From Betaproteobacteria bacterium (GTDB lineage: Bacteria > Pseudomonadota > Gammaproteobacteria > Burkholderiales > Burkholderiaceae_C): a stretch of 5,358 nucleotides of DNA. The translations under genes were made by a program, and so were the position numbers. The stretch lies in contig RGEP01000136.1 of assembly GCA_009918225.1 (NCBI GenBank), positions 1 through 5,358 of the forward strand. Reading direction: 5' to 3'. Numbering within the stretch: position 1 is the stretch's first letter; every line of letters begins with the position of its first letter. Under the pieces are notes generated by a model that had not been told where the DNA came from, ran no database searches, and saw only the letters and a list, made by a program, of their open reading frames with translations. This document shows positions 1-5,358 of this stretch, piece by piece.

Positions 1-1425
1 CTTGGCATAGGGCACGTGCAGGAACTCATTGGGGCCGTGGGCGTTGGACTTGGGGCCCAGCACGCCGCACACCATCATCTGCGCGCGCGGGAAGCCCTTT
101 TGCAGCATGCTCATCAAGGGAATGGTGCCGCCTTGGCCGATGAAGCCCACGGGCGCCCCGTAGTGCGCGCGCGAGGCACCGTCGAGCGCCTTCATCAGCC
201 AGGGCGCGATGTCGGGCGCATTCCAGCCACTGGCACCGAAGGCGCCGGCCCGCCCATCGGGCGTGAAGCTCACCTTGGCGTTGTAGGGTGCGTTGTCTTC
301 GAGCAGGGCCTTCAGGCGCAGCGCGGCCTCGTTGCCGTCCACCAGGGGCGGCAGGCGCAGGCTGAGCTTGAAGGCGGTGTAGGGGCGCAGCACATTGCCC
401 GCGTTCTTCAGCTCGGGAAAGCCATCGGCACCCACCACCGACAGCGTGGGCCGCCAGGTGCGGTTGAGCAGGGCCTGCACCGGGTCAGTGGTGGTGGGCA
501 GGGTGGCCGCACCATCAGCGCCACAAGCCCAGGGGAAGCGCTTCCACACCTCGTCGCCCAAGATGCCGGCCGTGGCCTGGGCCTGCGCCAGGCGCTCGGC
601 GGGAATCTCACAGTGAAAGCCCTCGGGCAGCAGGTGGCCCGTGCGGGCATCTTCCAAGCGGTCCAACACCTGGCGCAGGATGCGAAAGGAAGACGGCACC
701 AGGCCGCTGGCGTCACCGGAGTGGATGCCCTCGGTCAAGACCTCGACCTTCAACACACCGGACACCATGCCGCGCAGGCTGGTGGTCAGCCACAGCTGCT
801 CATAGTTGCCCGCGCCCGAGTCCAGGCACACCACCAGGCTGACGTCGCCCAGGCGGGGCTTGAGCTGCTCGATGTAGGCCGGCAGGTCAAACGAGCCGCT
901 CTCTTCGCAGGTTTCAATCAGGCCCACCACGCGTGGACGTGAGGCGCCTTGACGGTCCAGCGCTTCCAGTGCAGTCACCGCCGCATAGGCGGCATAGCCG
1001 TCATCGGCACCACCGCGGCCGTACAGCTTGCCGTCTTCCAGTTTGGGCGTCCAGGGCCCGAGGTCGCTGCGCCAGCCGTTGAATTCGGGCTGCTTGTCCA
1101 GGTGCCCATACACCAGCACGGTTTGGCCGCTGGCGTTTTCACCGCGTGCCGGTACTTCAAAGAAGATCACCGGCGTGCGGCCCTCCAGCCGGATGAGCTC
1201 GAGCTTGAGCCCCGGCACCTGGCGCGATTCGATCCAAGCCGCAGCATCACGGGCCACGCGGTCCAACAGGCCCTGCTGGGCCCATTGGGCGTCAAACATG
1301 GGGCTCTTGGCCGGGATGGCGATGTAGTCCTGCAGCGCCGGGACGATGGCGCGGTCCCAGCGGTCATCAGCGAAGTCCTGCAGGGCGGCCGGCTCCAGCA
1401 GGGTCAGGCGTTCGGGTGCGTTCAT
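1..1425 (-). CDS. M20-family zinc metallopeptidase (CNDP-like dipeptidase/amidohydrolase), 3' end cut off by the window
   Basis: The 475 visible codons run open to position 1, so the C-terminus is missing, probably only a short piece judging from usual family length. Family knowledge: M20 enzymes are cytoplasmic di-zinc hydrolases that cleave dipeptides or N-acyl amino acids. The expected metal and catalytic residues are visible. YGHLD gives ligand His108 and catalytic Asp110; GRGGADDG gives bridging Asp141; ETCEESGS gives general base Glu174 and ligand Glu175; CLDSG gives Asp202; IHSG gives His235 in the lid/dimerisation domain; NAHGPNE gives ligand His463. The order is N-terminal catalytic half, lid domain (about 215-400), then return to the catalytic domain. 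The ATG at 1425 is chosen because an AGGAG lies 6 nt upstream. It follows the permease by 24 nt, so co-transcription is likely. Wholly intact as far as seen. The YGHLDKQPE and ETCEESGS motifs resemble the CNDP/dipeptidase branch more than ArgE or DapE, but the substrate cannot be read from sequence. Confidence 0.93.
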   Translation of the reverse strand, partial: MNAPERLTLLEPAALQDFADDRWDRAIVPALQDYIAIPAKSPMFDAQWAQQGLLDRVARDAAAWIESRQVPGLKLELIRLEGRTPVIFFEVPARGENASGQTVLVYGHLDKQPEFNGWRSDLGPWTPKLEDGKLYGRGGADDGYAAYAAVTALEALDRQGASRPRVVGLIETCEESGSFDLPAYIEQLKPRLGDVSLVVCLDSGAGNYEQLWLTTSLRGMVSGVLKVEVLTEGIHSGDASGLVPSSFRILRQVLDRLEDARTGHLLPEGFHCEIPAERLAQAQATAGILGDEVWKRFPWACGADGAATLPTTTDPVQALLNRTWRPTLSVVGADGFPELKNAGNVLRPYTAFKLSLRLPPLVDGNEAALRLKALLEDNAPYNAKVSFTPDGRAGAFGASGWNAPDIAPWLMKALDGASRAHYGAPVGFIGQGGTIPLMSMLQKGFPRAQMMVCGVLGPKSNAHGPNEFLHVPYAK

Positions 1426-1431
1426 CGTCGG

Positions 1432-1436
1432 CTCCT
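1432..1436 (-). promoter_or_regulatory. Shine-Dalgarno site of the M20 peptidase
   Basis: On the minus strand AGGAG ends 6 nt before the ATG at 1425. It lies in the 24-nt gap after the permease stop codon (1450-1452). It fixes the peptidase start and shows that the gene can be translated independently on a shared mRNA. Confidence 0.8.
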
Positions 1437-1449
1437 GGCGTGGCGGATT

Positions 1450-2211
1450 TCAGCTCAGCCAAGCATCGTAGCCCGTCTTGAGGATCAGCAGCGTCACCAC
1501 CGCGATGAAGAAATGCCGGATCAGGGCTGAGCCGTGTTTGAGCGCCAGCCGTGTGCCCAAGAGGCTGCCGGCCATATTGGCCAGGGCCAACACCGCGGCC
1601 AGCTGCCACCACACGTGCCCGCTCAGCGCGAACAGCAGCAGGGCCGAGCTGTTGGTGGCGGTGTTGAGCAACTTGGCGCCCGCCGAGGCGTGCAGGAAGT
1701 CCCAACCCAACAGGCGCACCAGGGCAAACACAAAGAAGCTGCCGGTGCCGGGCCCGAAAACGCCGTCGTAGAACCCCACCACCAGGCCGATGGCCGCGGC
1801 CGCGGCAGCTTGTCGGCGGCCGGCCCATCGCGGGGCGTGGTGTTGGCCCAGGTCTTTGCGCATCAGGGTGTAGGCCAGCACCAGCAGCAGCAACACGGGC
1901 AGCGCCTTCTTCAAGCCACTGGGGTCGATCTGGGTGACCAACCACGCGCCCCCCGCGCTGCCGGCCAGGGCGGCGGGCAAGGCTGGCAGCACCGCCCCCC
2001 AGGGCATTTGCACCCGCTTGGCGTACTGGACGGTGGCCAATGCCGTGCCCCACACCGCGGTGGCCTTGTTGGTGCCAAACAAGGTGGCCGGGCTCAGGTT
2101 GGGAAACACGCTGAACAAGGCCGGCAGGAGCACCAAGCCGCCGCCGCCGATGATGGCGTCGACGAACCCGGCCATCAGGGAGGCTGCGGCCACGAGCAAG
2201 AGGTCGGGCAT
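1450..2211 (-). CDS. yfcA: YfcA-like TauE/SafE (TSUP) family membrane permease
   Basis: A 253-residue, very hydrophobic protein, close to the usual 250-270 residues of the family. It shows the internal duplication typical of TauE/SafE proteins: GFVDAIIGGGG at residues 15-25 and its counterpart GFYDGVFGPGTGSFF at 146-160, each starting one half. FGTNKA (45-50) and AKLLNTATN (179-187) are also paired loop motifs that I recall from E. coli YfcA. About eight membrane segments can be read (roughly 2-29, 41-64, 72-94, 101-117, 135-160, 183-200, 202-222, 230-248). Family members move sulfite, sulfoacetate or other small anions across the inner membrane; the substrate here is unknown. The ATG at 2211 is chosen because hydrophobic sequence begins there. 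The frame stays open 77 codons further up, but that part is proline-rich, unlike the family, and crosses a terminator. No good Shine-Dalgarno site is visible, so the start is slightly uncertain. It probably shares an mRNA with the M20 peptidase. Confidence 0.9.
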   Translation of the reverse strand: MPDLLLVAAASLMAGFVDAIIGGGGLVLLPALFSVFPNLSPATLFGTNKATAVWGTALATVQYAKRVQMPWGAVLPALPAALAGSAGGAWLVTQIDPSGLKKALPVLLLLVLAYTLMRKDLGQHHAPRWAGRRQAAAAAAIGLVVGFYDGVFGPGTGSFFVFALVRLLGWDFLHASAGAKLLNTATNSSALLLFALSGHVWWQLAAVLALANMAGSLLGTRLALKHGSALIRHFFIAVVTLLILKTGYDAWLS

Positions 2212-2265
2212 GAACAGGATGGCTTGCGTGGGCCGGCGGATGGGTTGAACAGTGGGCGGGCCGGG

Positions 2266-2297
2266 AAAAACAAAAGGCGTCGGGTGTGCCGACGCCT
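2266..2297 (-). terminator. Intrinsic (Rho-independent) terminator, leftward
   Basis: On the minus strand a perfect 9-bp stem, AGGCGTCGG / CCGACGCCT (plus positions 2289-2297 and 2275-2283), closes a 5-nt loop and is followed directly by TTTTGTTTTT (2266-2275). The plus strand has no T run after the hairpin, so it acts leftward only. It lies 200 nt after the oxidoreductase stop and 54 nt before the permease start. It therefore either ends the oxidoreductase mRNA or acts as an attenuator in the permease leader. Confidence 0.85.
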
Positions 2298-2307
2298 CTT
2301 GCAGTTT

Positions 2308-2328
2308 GGCAGCCTGGATGGGGCTGCC
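2308..2328 (-). repeat. Stem-loop GGCAGCC-N7-GGCTGCC
   Basis: A perfect 7-bp inverted repeat (2308-2314 with 2322-2328) around a 7-nt loop, 10 nt ahead of the terminator stem in the leftward direction. Its right arm overlaps the neighbouring 16-bp palindrome by two bases, so the two structures partly compete. It may be part of a structured 3' UTR or leader. Confidence 0.55.
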
Positions 2329-2342
2329 GGTGCCGGCACCGG
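2327..2342. repeat. 16-bp perfect palindrome
   Basis: The sequence CCGGTGCCGGCACCGG reads the same on both strands over 16 bp. In such GC-rich DNA, shorter palindromes are common by chance, but 16 bp in a non-coding gap beside a terminator is noticeable. It could be a protein-binding dyad or an RNA stem. One half can also pair, with two G-U wobbles, to the first arm of the downstream terminator. Confidence 0.6.
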
Positions 2343-2497
2343 GTGGGTGAACGGCATCCCAATTGTGTGTCTCCTCGCACCCCCGCGCCTTGGGAACCGG
2401 TTCAAGTCCCCTGGCCGAGTTGGGCAAATGTATGCACGCCAACCCGCGGGGACCACCGGGCTAACCCTGCCACCCGCACCGGCCCAAGCCCTGGGCT

Positions 2498-4216
2498 TCA
2501 GGCTGCGTCTTGCGCCACCCAGGCCGCCGCCCGTTCGGCAATCATCAGCGTGGGGCTGTTGGTGTTGCCACTGGTGATGGTGGGCATCACGCTGGCGTCC
2601 ACCACCCGCAGCCCGGCCACGCCCTTGACGCGCAGGCGCGTGTCCACCACGGCCAGGGGGTCGTTTGGGCGCCCCATCCGGCAGGTGCCCACCGGATGGA
2701 AGATGGTGGTGCCGATGTCACCCGCCAGTCGAGCCAGGTCTTCATCGCTTTGGAATTGCACGCCGGGCTTGACCTCTTGAGGCTCGAAGGGGGCCAAGGC
2801 CGGTTGCGCTGCAATGCGCCGCGTCAGGCGCAGGCTGTCGGCGGCCACCTGCCGGTCTTCTGGGGTGGTCAGGTAGTTCGGCTGAATCAAGGGCGCGTCT
2901 TGAGGGTCGGCAGACCGAAGGTCCACCCGGCCCCGGCTGCTCGGGTTGAGGTTGCACACGCTGGCGGTGATGGCGTCAAAGCGGTGCAGGGGCTGGCCGA
3001 ACGCGTCCAGGGACAAGGGCTGCACGTGGTACTGCACATTGGGCCACTCATGCGCGGGGCTCGAGCGGGTGAAGGCGCCCAACTGAGACGGCGCCATGCT
3101 CATGGGGCCGGTGCGGCGCAGCAGGTATTCCAGGCCGATCCGCGCCTTGCCCCACAGGCTGTTGGCCAGGGTGTTCAGGGTGCGGGTGTGTTTGACGCTG
3201 AACACGGCACGGATCTGGAGATGGTCCTGCAGATTGCCGCCCACGCCTGGGGCGTCCAGGCGCACGGGCACACCCAGGCGATGCAGATGTTCGGCCGGTC
3301 CGATGCCCGAGCGCTGCAGCAGCGCCGGCGTGGCCACGGCACCGGCGCACAACAACACCTCGCGCGCGGCCAGGACGGTGACGGCCTCGCCGCGGCCTTG
3401 CGGACGCAGCACCACCCCGGTGGCGCGCCACGCAGGGTTGGAGGAACCCTCAGACGGCGCGGCGCCGGCTGCGATCGGGATCTGCGAGCCGCCCACACCC
3501 TCCAGCAGCACCCGTTCGACCAGGGCGCCGGTCCAGATTTCCAGGTTGGGCCGGTTGGCGGCGGGCTTGAGGAAACCCCGTGCAGTGTTCCAGCGCAGGC
3601 CCGCTTTTTGGTTCACCTCGAAGTAGCCCACGCCTTCGTTGTTGCCCAGATTGAAGTCGTCGGTGGCCGGAATACCGGCTTGCACGGCGGCCTGGGAGAA
3701 GGCGTCCAAGATCGGCCAATGCAAGCGCTGGCGCTCGACCCGCCATTCGCCACCGGCCCGCACCCCGGTCGGGTCATGTCCGGGGGCCGCATGGCCGGGG
3801 CGTTCCCCTGCCCAGTGGTCTTCATGGGCCAAAAAGTGGGGCAGGCAGTCGTCCCAGCTCCAGGCGGGGTCGCCGGTCAGCTCGGCCCATTGGTCGTAGT
3901 CGCGGCGCTGGCCCCGCATGTAAATCATGCCGTTGATGCTGGAGCAGCCCCCCAAGACCTTGCCCCGCGGATAACGCAAGGCCCGCCCGTTGAGGCCGGG
4001 CTCGGCTTCGGTTTGGTACATCCAGTCGGTGCGGGGATTGCCGATGCAGTAGAGGTAACCCACGGGCACGTGCACCCAGAGGTAGTCGTCCCTTCGGCCG
4101 GCCTCCAGCAGCAGGACCCGCACCTGCGGGTTGGCACTCAGGCGGTTGGCCAGCAGGCAGCCGGCTGTGCCGGCCCCCACGATGACATAGTCAAAAGGGC
4201 GGTTGCTGGAACTCAT
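2498..4216 (-). CDS. GMC-family FAD-dependent oxidoreductase (choline dehydrogenase-like)
   Basis: A 572-residue protein, near the usual 530-560 for bacterial GMC enzymes, which oxidise an alcohol group using FAD. The N-terminal dinucleotide fold is clear: VIVGAGTAG (11-19) with Glu38 of LLLEAG to hold the ribose. GMC signature 1 is RGKVLGGCSSINGMIYMRG (84-102) and signature 2 is GAVATPALLQRSGIG (292-306). The C-terminal active-site pair is His507 in FHPVGTCRMG and Asn551 in SGNTNSPT, the His/Asn pattern of choline dehydrogenase-type members. No signal peptide is seen, so it is probably cytoplasmic or loosely membrane-associated. Residues about 241-263, rich in Gly, Ala and Ser, look like an insertion before the ATGVV strand. 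The ATG at 4216 sits 7 residues before FDYVIVGAG; in-frame ATGs at 4225 and 4234 are alternatives, and 4225 has a GGGGGA at better spacing. The much longer open frame upstream overlaps the divergent RRM gene and is rejected. No betB, betI or aldehyde dehydrogenase is adjacent, so choline is not established as substrate. Confidence 0.93.
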   Translation of the reverse strand: MSSSNRPFDYVIVGAGTAGCLLANRLSANPQVRVLLLEAGRRDDYLWVHVPVGYLYCIGNPRTDWMYQTEAEPGLNGRALRYPRGKVLGGCSSINGMIYMRGQRRDYDQWAELTGDPAWSWDDCLPHFLAHEDHWAGERPGHAAPGHDPTGVRAGGEWRVERQRLHWPILDAFSQAAVQAGIPATDDFNLGNNEGVGYFEVNQKAGLRWNTARGFLKPAANRPNLEIWTGALVERVLLEGVGGSQIPIAAGAAPSEGSSNPAWRATGVVLRPQGRGEAVTVLAAREVLLCAGAVATPALLQRSGIGPAEHLHRLGVPVRLDAPGVGGNLQDHLQIRAVFSVKHTRTLNTLANSLWGKARIGLEYLLRRTGPMSMAPSQLGAFTRSSPAHEWPNVQYHVQPLSLDAFGQPLHRFDAITASVCNLNPSSRGRVDLRSADPQDAPLIQPNYLTTPEDRQVAADSLRLTRRIAAQPALAPFEPQEVKPGVQFQSDEDLARLAGDIGTTIFHPVGTCRMGRPNDPLAVVDTRLRVKGVAGLRVVDASVMPTITSGNTNSPTLMIAERAAAWVAQDAA

Positions 4217-4272
4217 GGCGCGCATTGTGGCCATCCCCCGGGCCGCCGGCACAGGCGGCATGGGTGGGTTTC

Positions 4273-4286
4273 TATTGAGTCCAATA
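4273..4286. promoter_or_regulatory. Possible operator: TATTG-N4-CAATA dyad
   Basis: A perfect 5-bp inverted repeat with a 4-bp spacer (4273-4277 with 4282-4286) in the AT-rich island. It overlaps the -10 hexamer and expected start site of the candidate oxidoreductase promoter, where a repressor would block transcription. The dyad is short, so chance is possible. No regulator gene is in the window to pair with it. Confidence 0.35.
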
Positions 4287-4311
4287 AACAACAAATACCC
4301 GCAAGCCTCAA
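4283..4311 (-). promoter_or_regulatory. Candidate sigma-70 promoter for the oxidoreductase
   Basis: On the minus strand TTGAGG (4306-4311) and TTTATT (4283-4288) are separated by exactly 17 nt. Each matches four of six bases of the TTGACA/TATAAT consensus. The expected start would be near 4275, about 60 nt before the ATG at 4216. This is a by-eye prediction, supported mainly by spacing and position in the AT-rich island. Confidence 0.4.
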
Positions 4312-4332
4312 TGGTGTGCCGGGGGGGTAGCT

Positions 4333-4338
4333 GATAAT
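4333..4338 (+). promoter_or_regulatory. Candidate -10 element for the RRM gene
   Basis: GATAAT matches TATAAT at five of six positions and lies 91 nt before the RRM start codon. No good -35 hexamer is visible at 16-18 nt upstream, so the assignment is weak. If used, it would give a 5' leader of about 85 nt, in which CGAAG (4341-4345) and CTTCG (4365-4369) could pair. Confidence 0.3.
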
Positions 4339-4416
4339 GCCGAAGTCTGGGTTTGATGCGGCGCCTTCGCTTGAATGGTTCACGACGGGTTGAAGCTCTA
4401 CCAGGTTCCAGTGATG

Positions 4417-4422
4417 AAAGGG
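4417..4422 (+). promoter_or_regulatory. Shine-Dalgarno site of the RRM gene
   Basis: AAAGGG ends 7 nt before the ATG at 4430, a normal spacing, and supports that start. Confidence 0.6.
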
Positions 4423-4429
4423 CTTCCCC

Positions 4430-4885
4430 ATGGGAAACAAGTTGTATGTGGGCAATCTGGCCTACAGCGTTCGTGACGAGTCCCTGCAAACGGCATTTGC
4501 TCCGTTTGGCACGGTGACATCGGCCAAGGTGATGATGGACCGCGAAACCGGCCGTTCCAAGGGCTTCGGCTTCGTGGAAATGGGTTCGGACGCGGAGGCG
4601 CAAGCCGCCATCAACGGTATGAATGGTCAGGCCCTGGAAGGCCGCGCCATTGTGGTCAATGAGGCCCGTCCCCGCGAAGAGCGCCCGGGCGGCTTCGGCG
4701 GCGGTGGCGGCCGTGGTGGCTACGGCGGCGGTGGCGGTGGCGGCGGTGGCCGTTCACCCTACGGCGGTGGTGGCGGCGGCGGCGGTGGCCGTGGCGGCTA
4801 CGGCGGCGGCGGTGGTGGTGGTGGCTACGGTGGCGGCGGCGGTGGCCGTGGCGGCTACGGTGGCGGTGGCCGCGACGGCTACTGA
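4430..4885 (+). CDS. RRM-domain RNA-binding protein with glycine-rich RGG tail
   Basis: A 151-residue protein. Residues 3-80 form one RNA recognition motif with RNP2 LYVGNL (5-10) and RNP1 KGFGFVEM (44-51); the aromatic residues Tyr6, Phe46 and Phe48 are those that stack on RNA bases. Residues 87-150 are a low-complexity tail with 50 glycines of 64, five arginines, five tyrosines and three RGGY units (starting at 95, 121 and 140). This layout matches bacterial glycine-rich RNA-binding proteins common in Burkholderiales and cyanobacteria, some of which are cold-induced; regulation here is unknown. It probably binds single-stranded RNA in the cytoplasm, and by analogy the tail may promote weak self-association. 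The start has a Shine-Dalgarno site 7 nt upstream. It is monocistronic: its own terminator follows 31 nt after the stop, and it diverges from the oxidoreductase. The tail is encoded by GGC/GGT repeats and contains a 29-bp direct repeat. Confidence 0.95.
   Translation: MGNKLYVGNLAYSVRDESLQTAFAPFGTVTSAKVMMDRETGRSKGFGFVEMGSDAEAQAAINGMNGQALEGRAIVVNEARPREERPGGFGGGGGRGGYGGGGGGGGGRSPYGGGGGGGGGRGGYGGGGGGGGYGGGGGGRGGYGGGGRDGY
4688..4879 (+). repeat. Glycine-codon (GGC/GGT) repeat tract
   Basis: About 190 bp made mostly of GGC and GGT codons encodes residues 87-150 of the RRM protein. A perfect 29-bp direct repeat occurs at 4775-4803 and 4832-4860. The offset is 57 bp, exactly 19 codons, so it keeps frame and looks like an internal duplication. 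A diverged related unit begins around 4700. The tract is open in other frames, producing spurious reading frames on both strands. Confidence 0.85.
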
Positions 4886-4916
4886 TCCGTCGGGCACCCA
4901 AGGTACCCATCCCTCG

Positions 4917-4940
4917 AACCCCGGCGTGCCGGGGTTTTTT
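4917..4940 (+). terminator. Intrinsic terminator of the RRM gene
   Basis: An 8-bp perfect stem AACCCCGG / CCGGGGTT (4917-4924 and 4929-4936) around the tetraloop CGTG is followed by T residues through 4940 (six Ts from 4935, two of them in the stem). It starts 31 nt after the RRM stop codon. It also insulates the following acetyltransferase gene from RRM transcription. Confidence 0.92.
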
Positions 4941-5022
4941 CATGGGGCTACAAGTTGTCCATGGTCCCCCTGTCCCTGATGACCCGTTGCCTGGGTCCAA
5001 ACGGCCCCACTCCGCCAGCGGT

Positions 5023-5358
5023 ATGAGTGTCTCGCTCCCTTGCGTTGGGCCCGCGGTGTCGGCGGCCGATTGGGCGGCGGCGGGCCACATCGTGGCCGAG
5101 TACGCCCGGGGTTTGGGGGTCGACTTGTCTTTCCAGGCCATTGAGGACGAGCTGGCCGACCTGCCTGGGCATTACGCGGCCCCGGGTGGCGCCCTTTTGC
5201 TGGCCCGGGTCGGCGGCGAGGTGGCCGGTTGCGGTGCCGTCAAACCCCTGCCCGATGCCGACTATGCCAATGCCTGCGAGATGCGCCGCTTGTATGTGCG
5301 GCCAGCCTACCGGCGCTTGGGCCTTGGGCGCCTCTTGGCCCAGGCCCTGATGGACTGG
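5023..5358 (+). CDS. GNAT-family N-acetyltransferase, 3' end cut off by the window
   Basis: The 112 visible codons are the N-terminal part of a protein that would normally be about 150-170 residues. Family knowledge: GNAT enzymes transfer an acetyl group from acetyl-CoA to an amine. Visible signs are the LLLARVGGEVAGCGAV strands (58-73) and motif A, EMRRLYVRPAYRRLGLGRLL (86-105), whose R-R-L-G-L-G loop (98-103) grips the CoA pyrophosphate. The acceptor-binding C-terminal part lies outside, so the substrate is unknown. The ATG at 5023 has no clear Shine-Dalgarno site. The same frame is open back to an ATG at 4942, but that lies directly against the RRM terminator and adds 27 residues of unlikely composition. 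The region 4941-5022 holds no promoter I can recognise. It is transcribed in the same direction as the RRM gene but separated from it by the terminator. Confidence 0.88.
   Translation, partial: MSVSLPCVGPAVSAADWAAAGHIVAEYARGLGVDLSFQAIEDELADLPGHYAAPGGALLLARVGGEVAGCGAVKPLPDADYANACEMRRLYVRPAYRRLGLGRLLAQALMDW

Larger units (their letters stand above)
2212..2497 (-). other. Non-coding gap between oxidoreductase and permease, rich in inverted repeats
   Basis: This 286-nt stretch holds no gene I can support. Read leftward it contains a perfect 10-bp palindrome GAACCGGTTC (2394-2403), a 16-bp palindrome (2327-2342), a 7-bp stem-loop (2308-2328) and an intrinsic terminator (2266-2297), then 54 nt to the permease start. 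I see no convincing -35/-10 pair between the terminator and the permease ATG. The permease promoter may therefore lie upstream of the terminator, which would make this a structured 5' leader. Otherwise the region is just the oxidoreductase 3' UTR followed by an unrecognised promoter. Confidence 0.5.
4217..4429. promoter_or_regulatory. Divergent intergenic control region of oxidoreductase and RRM genes
   Basis: This 213-nt gap separates two diverging genes and should hold both promoters. It contains an AT-rich island at about 4270-4300 that stands out in a very GC-rich setting, plus a run of seven or more G around 4320-4327. Specific candidate sites are listed separately. I see no small gene in it. 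Confidence 0.6.

Noticed and set aside
16..942. A 308-codon open frame on the plus strand
   Set aside because: It lies antisense to the M20 peptidase, whose catalytic motifs are all intact. Its product is rich in Gln, His, Gly and Ala with no recognisable domain, as expected of a GC-rich antisense frame.
2175..2354. Possible leader peptide starting MPFTHPVP on the minus strand, with AGGAG about 12 nt upstream
   Set aside because: The spacing is too long, composition is arbitrary, and it runs over the permease start in another frame. Nothing supports translation.
2391..2412. tRNA-like T-arm GGTTCAAGTCCC on the plus strand
   Set aside because: Only two of the five T-stem pairs form, and no acceptor, D or anticodon arms are found around it.
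2212..2442. 77-residue N-terminal extension of the permease
   Set aside because: It is proline-rich and hydrophilic, unlike TauE/SafE N-termini, and would have to be transcribed through the terminator at 2266-2297.
2510..4330. A 606-codon open frame on the plus strand
   Set aside because: It is fully antisense to the GMC oxidoreductase, which has clear family signatures. The long frame reflects high GC and the scarcity of stop codons.
4217..4603. N-terminal extension of the oxidoreductase to a start at 4603
   Set aside because: It would run antisense through the RRM gene and add 129 residues ahead of the FAD motif, which lies at the N-terminus in this family.
4623..5141. Open frames rich in Ala/Val (plus strand) and His/Arg (minus strand) over the RRM tail
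   Set aside because: They are frame shadows of the GGC/GGT repeat tract and have no start signals or family features.
1..5358. Mobile element, CRISPR array, defence system or other novel multi-gene system
   Set aside because: All genes fall into well-known families with intact motifs. No transposase, integrase, regularly spaced repeats, terminal inverted repeats or unusual composition were seen.

Overview
The window comes from a high-GC bacterial chromosome, by eye well above 60% GC with strong G/C preference at third codon positions. The RRM protein with a glycine-rich tail (N-terminus MGNKLYVGNLAYSV) and the overall gene style resemble Betaproteobacteria, order Burkholderiales, probably near Comamonadaceae. 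That placement is an inference from remembered family resemblance, not from a search.

Layout: positions 1-4216 hold three genes on the minus strand, read right to left. They are a GMC-family FAD oxidoreductase (2498-4216), a YfcA-like TauE/SafE (TSUP) membrane permease (1450-2211) and an M20-family metallopeptidase (1-1425, its 3' end outside the window). The permease and peptidase are 24 nt apart, and the peptidase has a good Shine-Dalgarno site, so they probably form one transcription unit. A 286-nt gap separates the oxidoreductase from the permease. It holds two strong inverted repeats and a textbook intrinsic terminator pointing leftward, only 54 nt before the permease start. The terminator most simply ends the oxidoreductase transcript, but it could also be a leader attenuator for the permease.

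Positions 4217-4429 are a divergent control region with a small AT-rich island, a candidate promoter for the oxidoreductase overlapped by a TATTG-N4-CAATA dyad, and a weak candidate promoter for the rightward gene. On the plus strand follow a small RRM RNA-binding protein with a glycine-rich RGG-type tail (4430-4885), a strong intrinsic terminator (4917-4940), and the first 112 codons of a GNAT acetyltransferase (5023 to the window edge).

The genes do not form one obvious pathway. The content looks like ordinary housekeeping or metabolic chromosome, and I see no mobile element, CRISPR array, tRNA, rRNA, toxin-antitoxin pair or defence system. The most interesting points are the structured leader/terminator before the permease, the in-frame 29-bp direct repeat in the glycine-rich tail, an insertion in the oxidoreductase, and the dyad over its candidate promoter.
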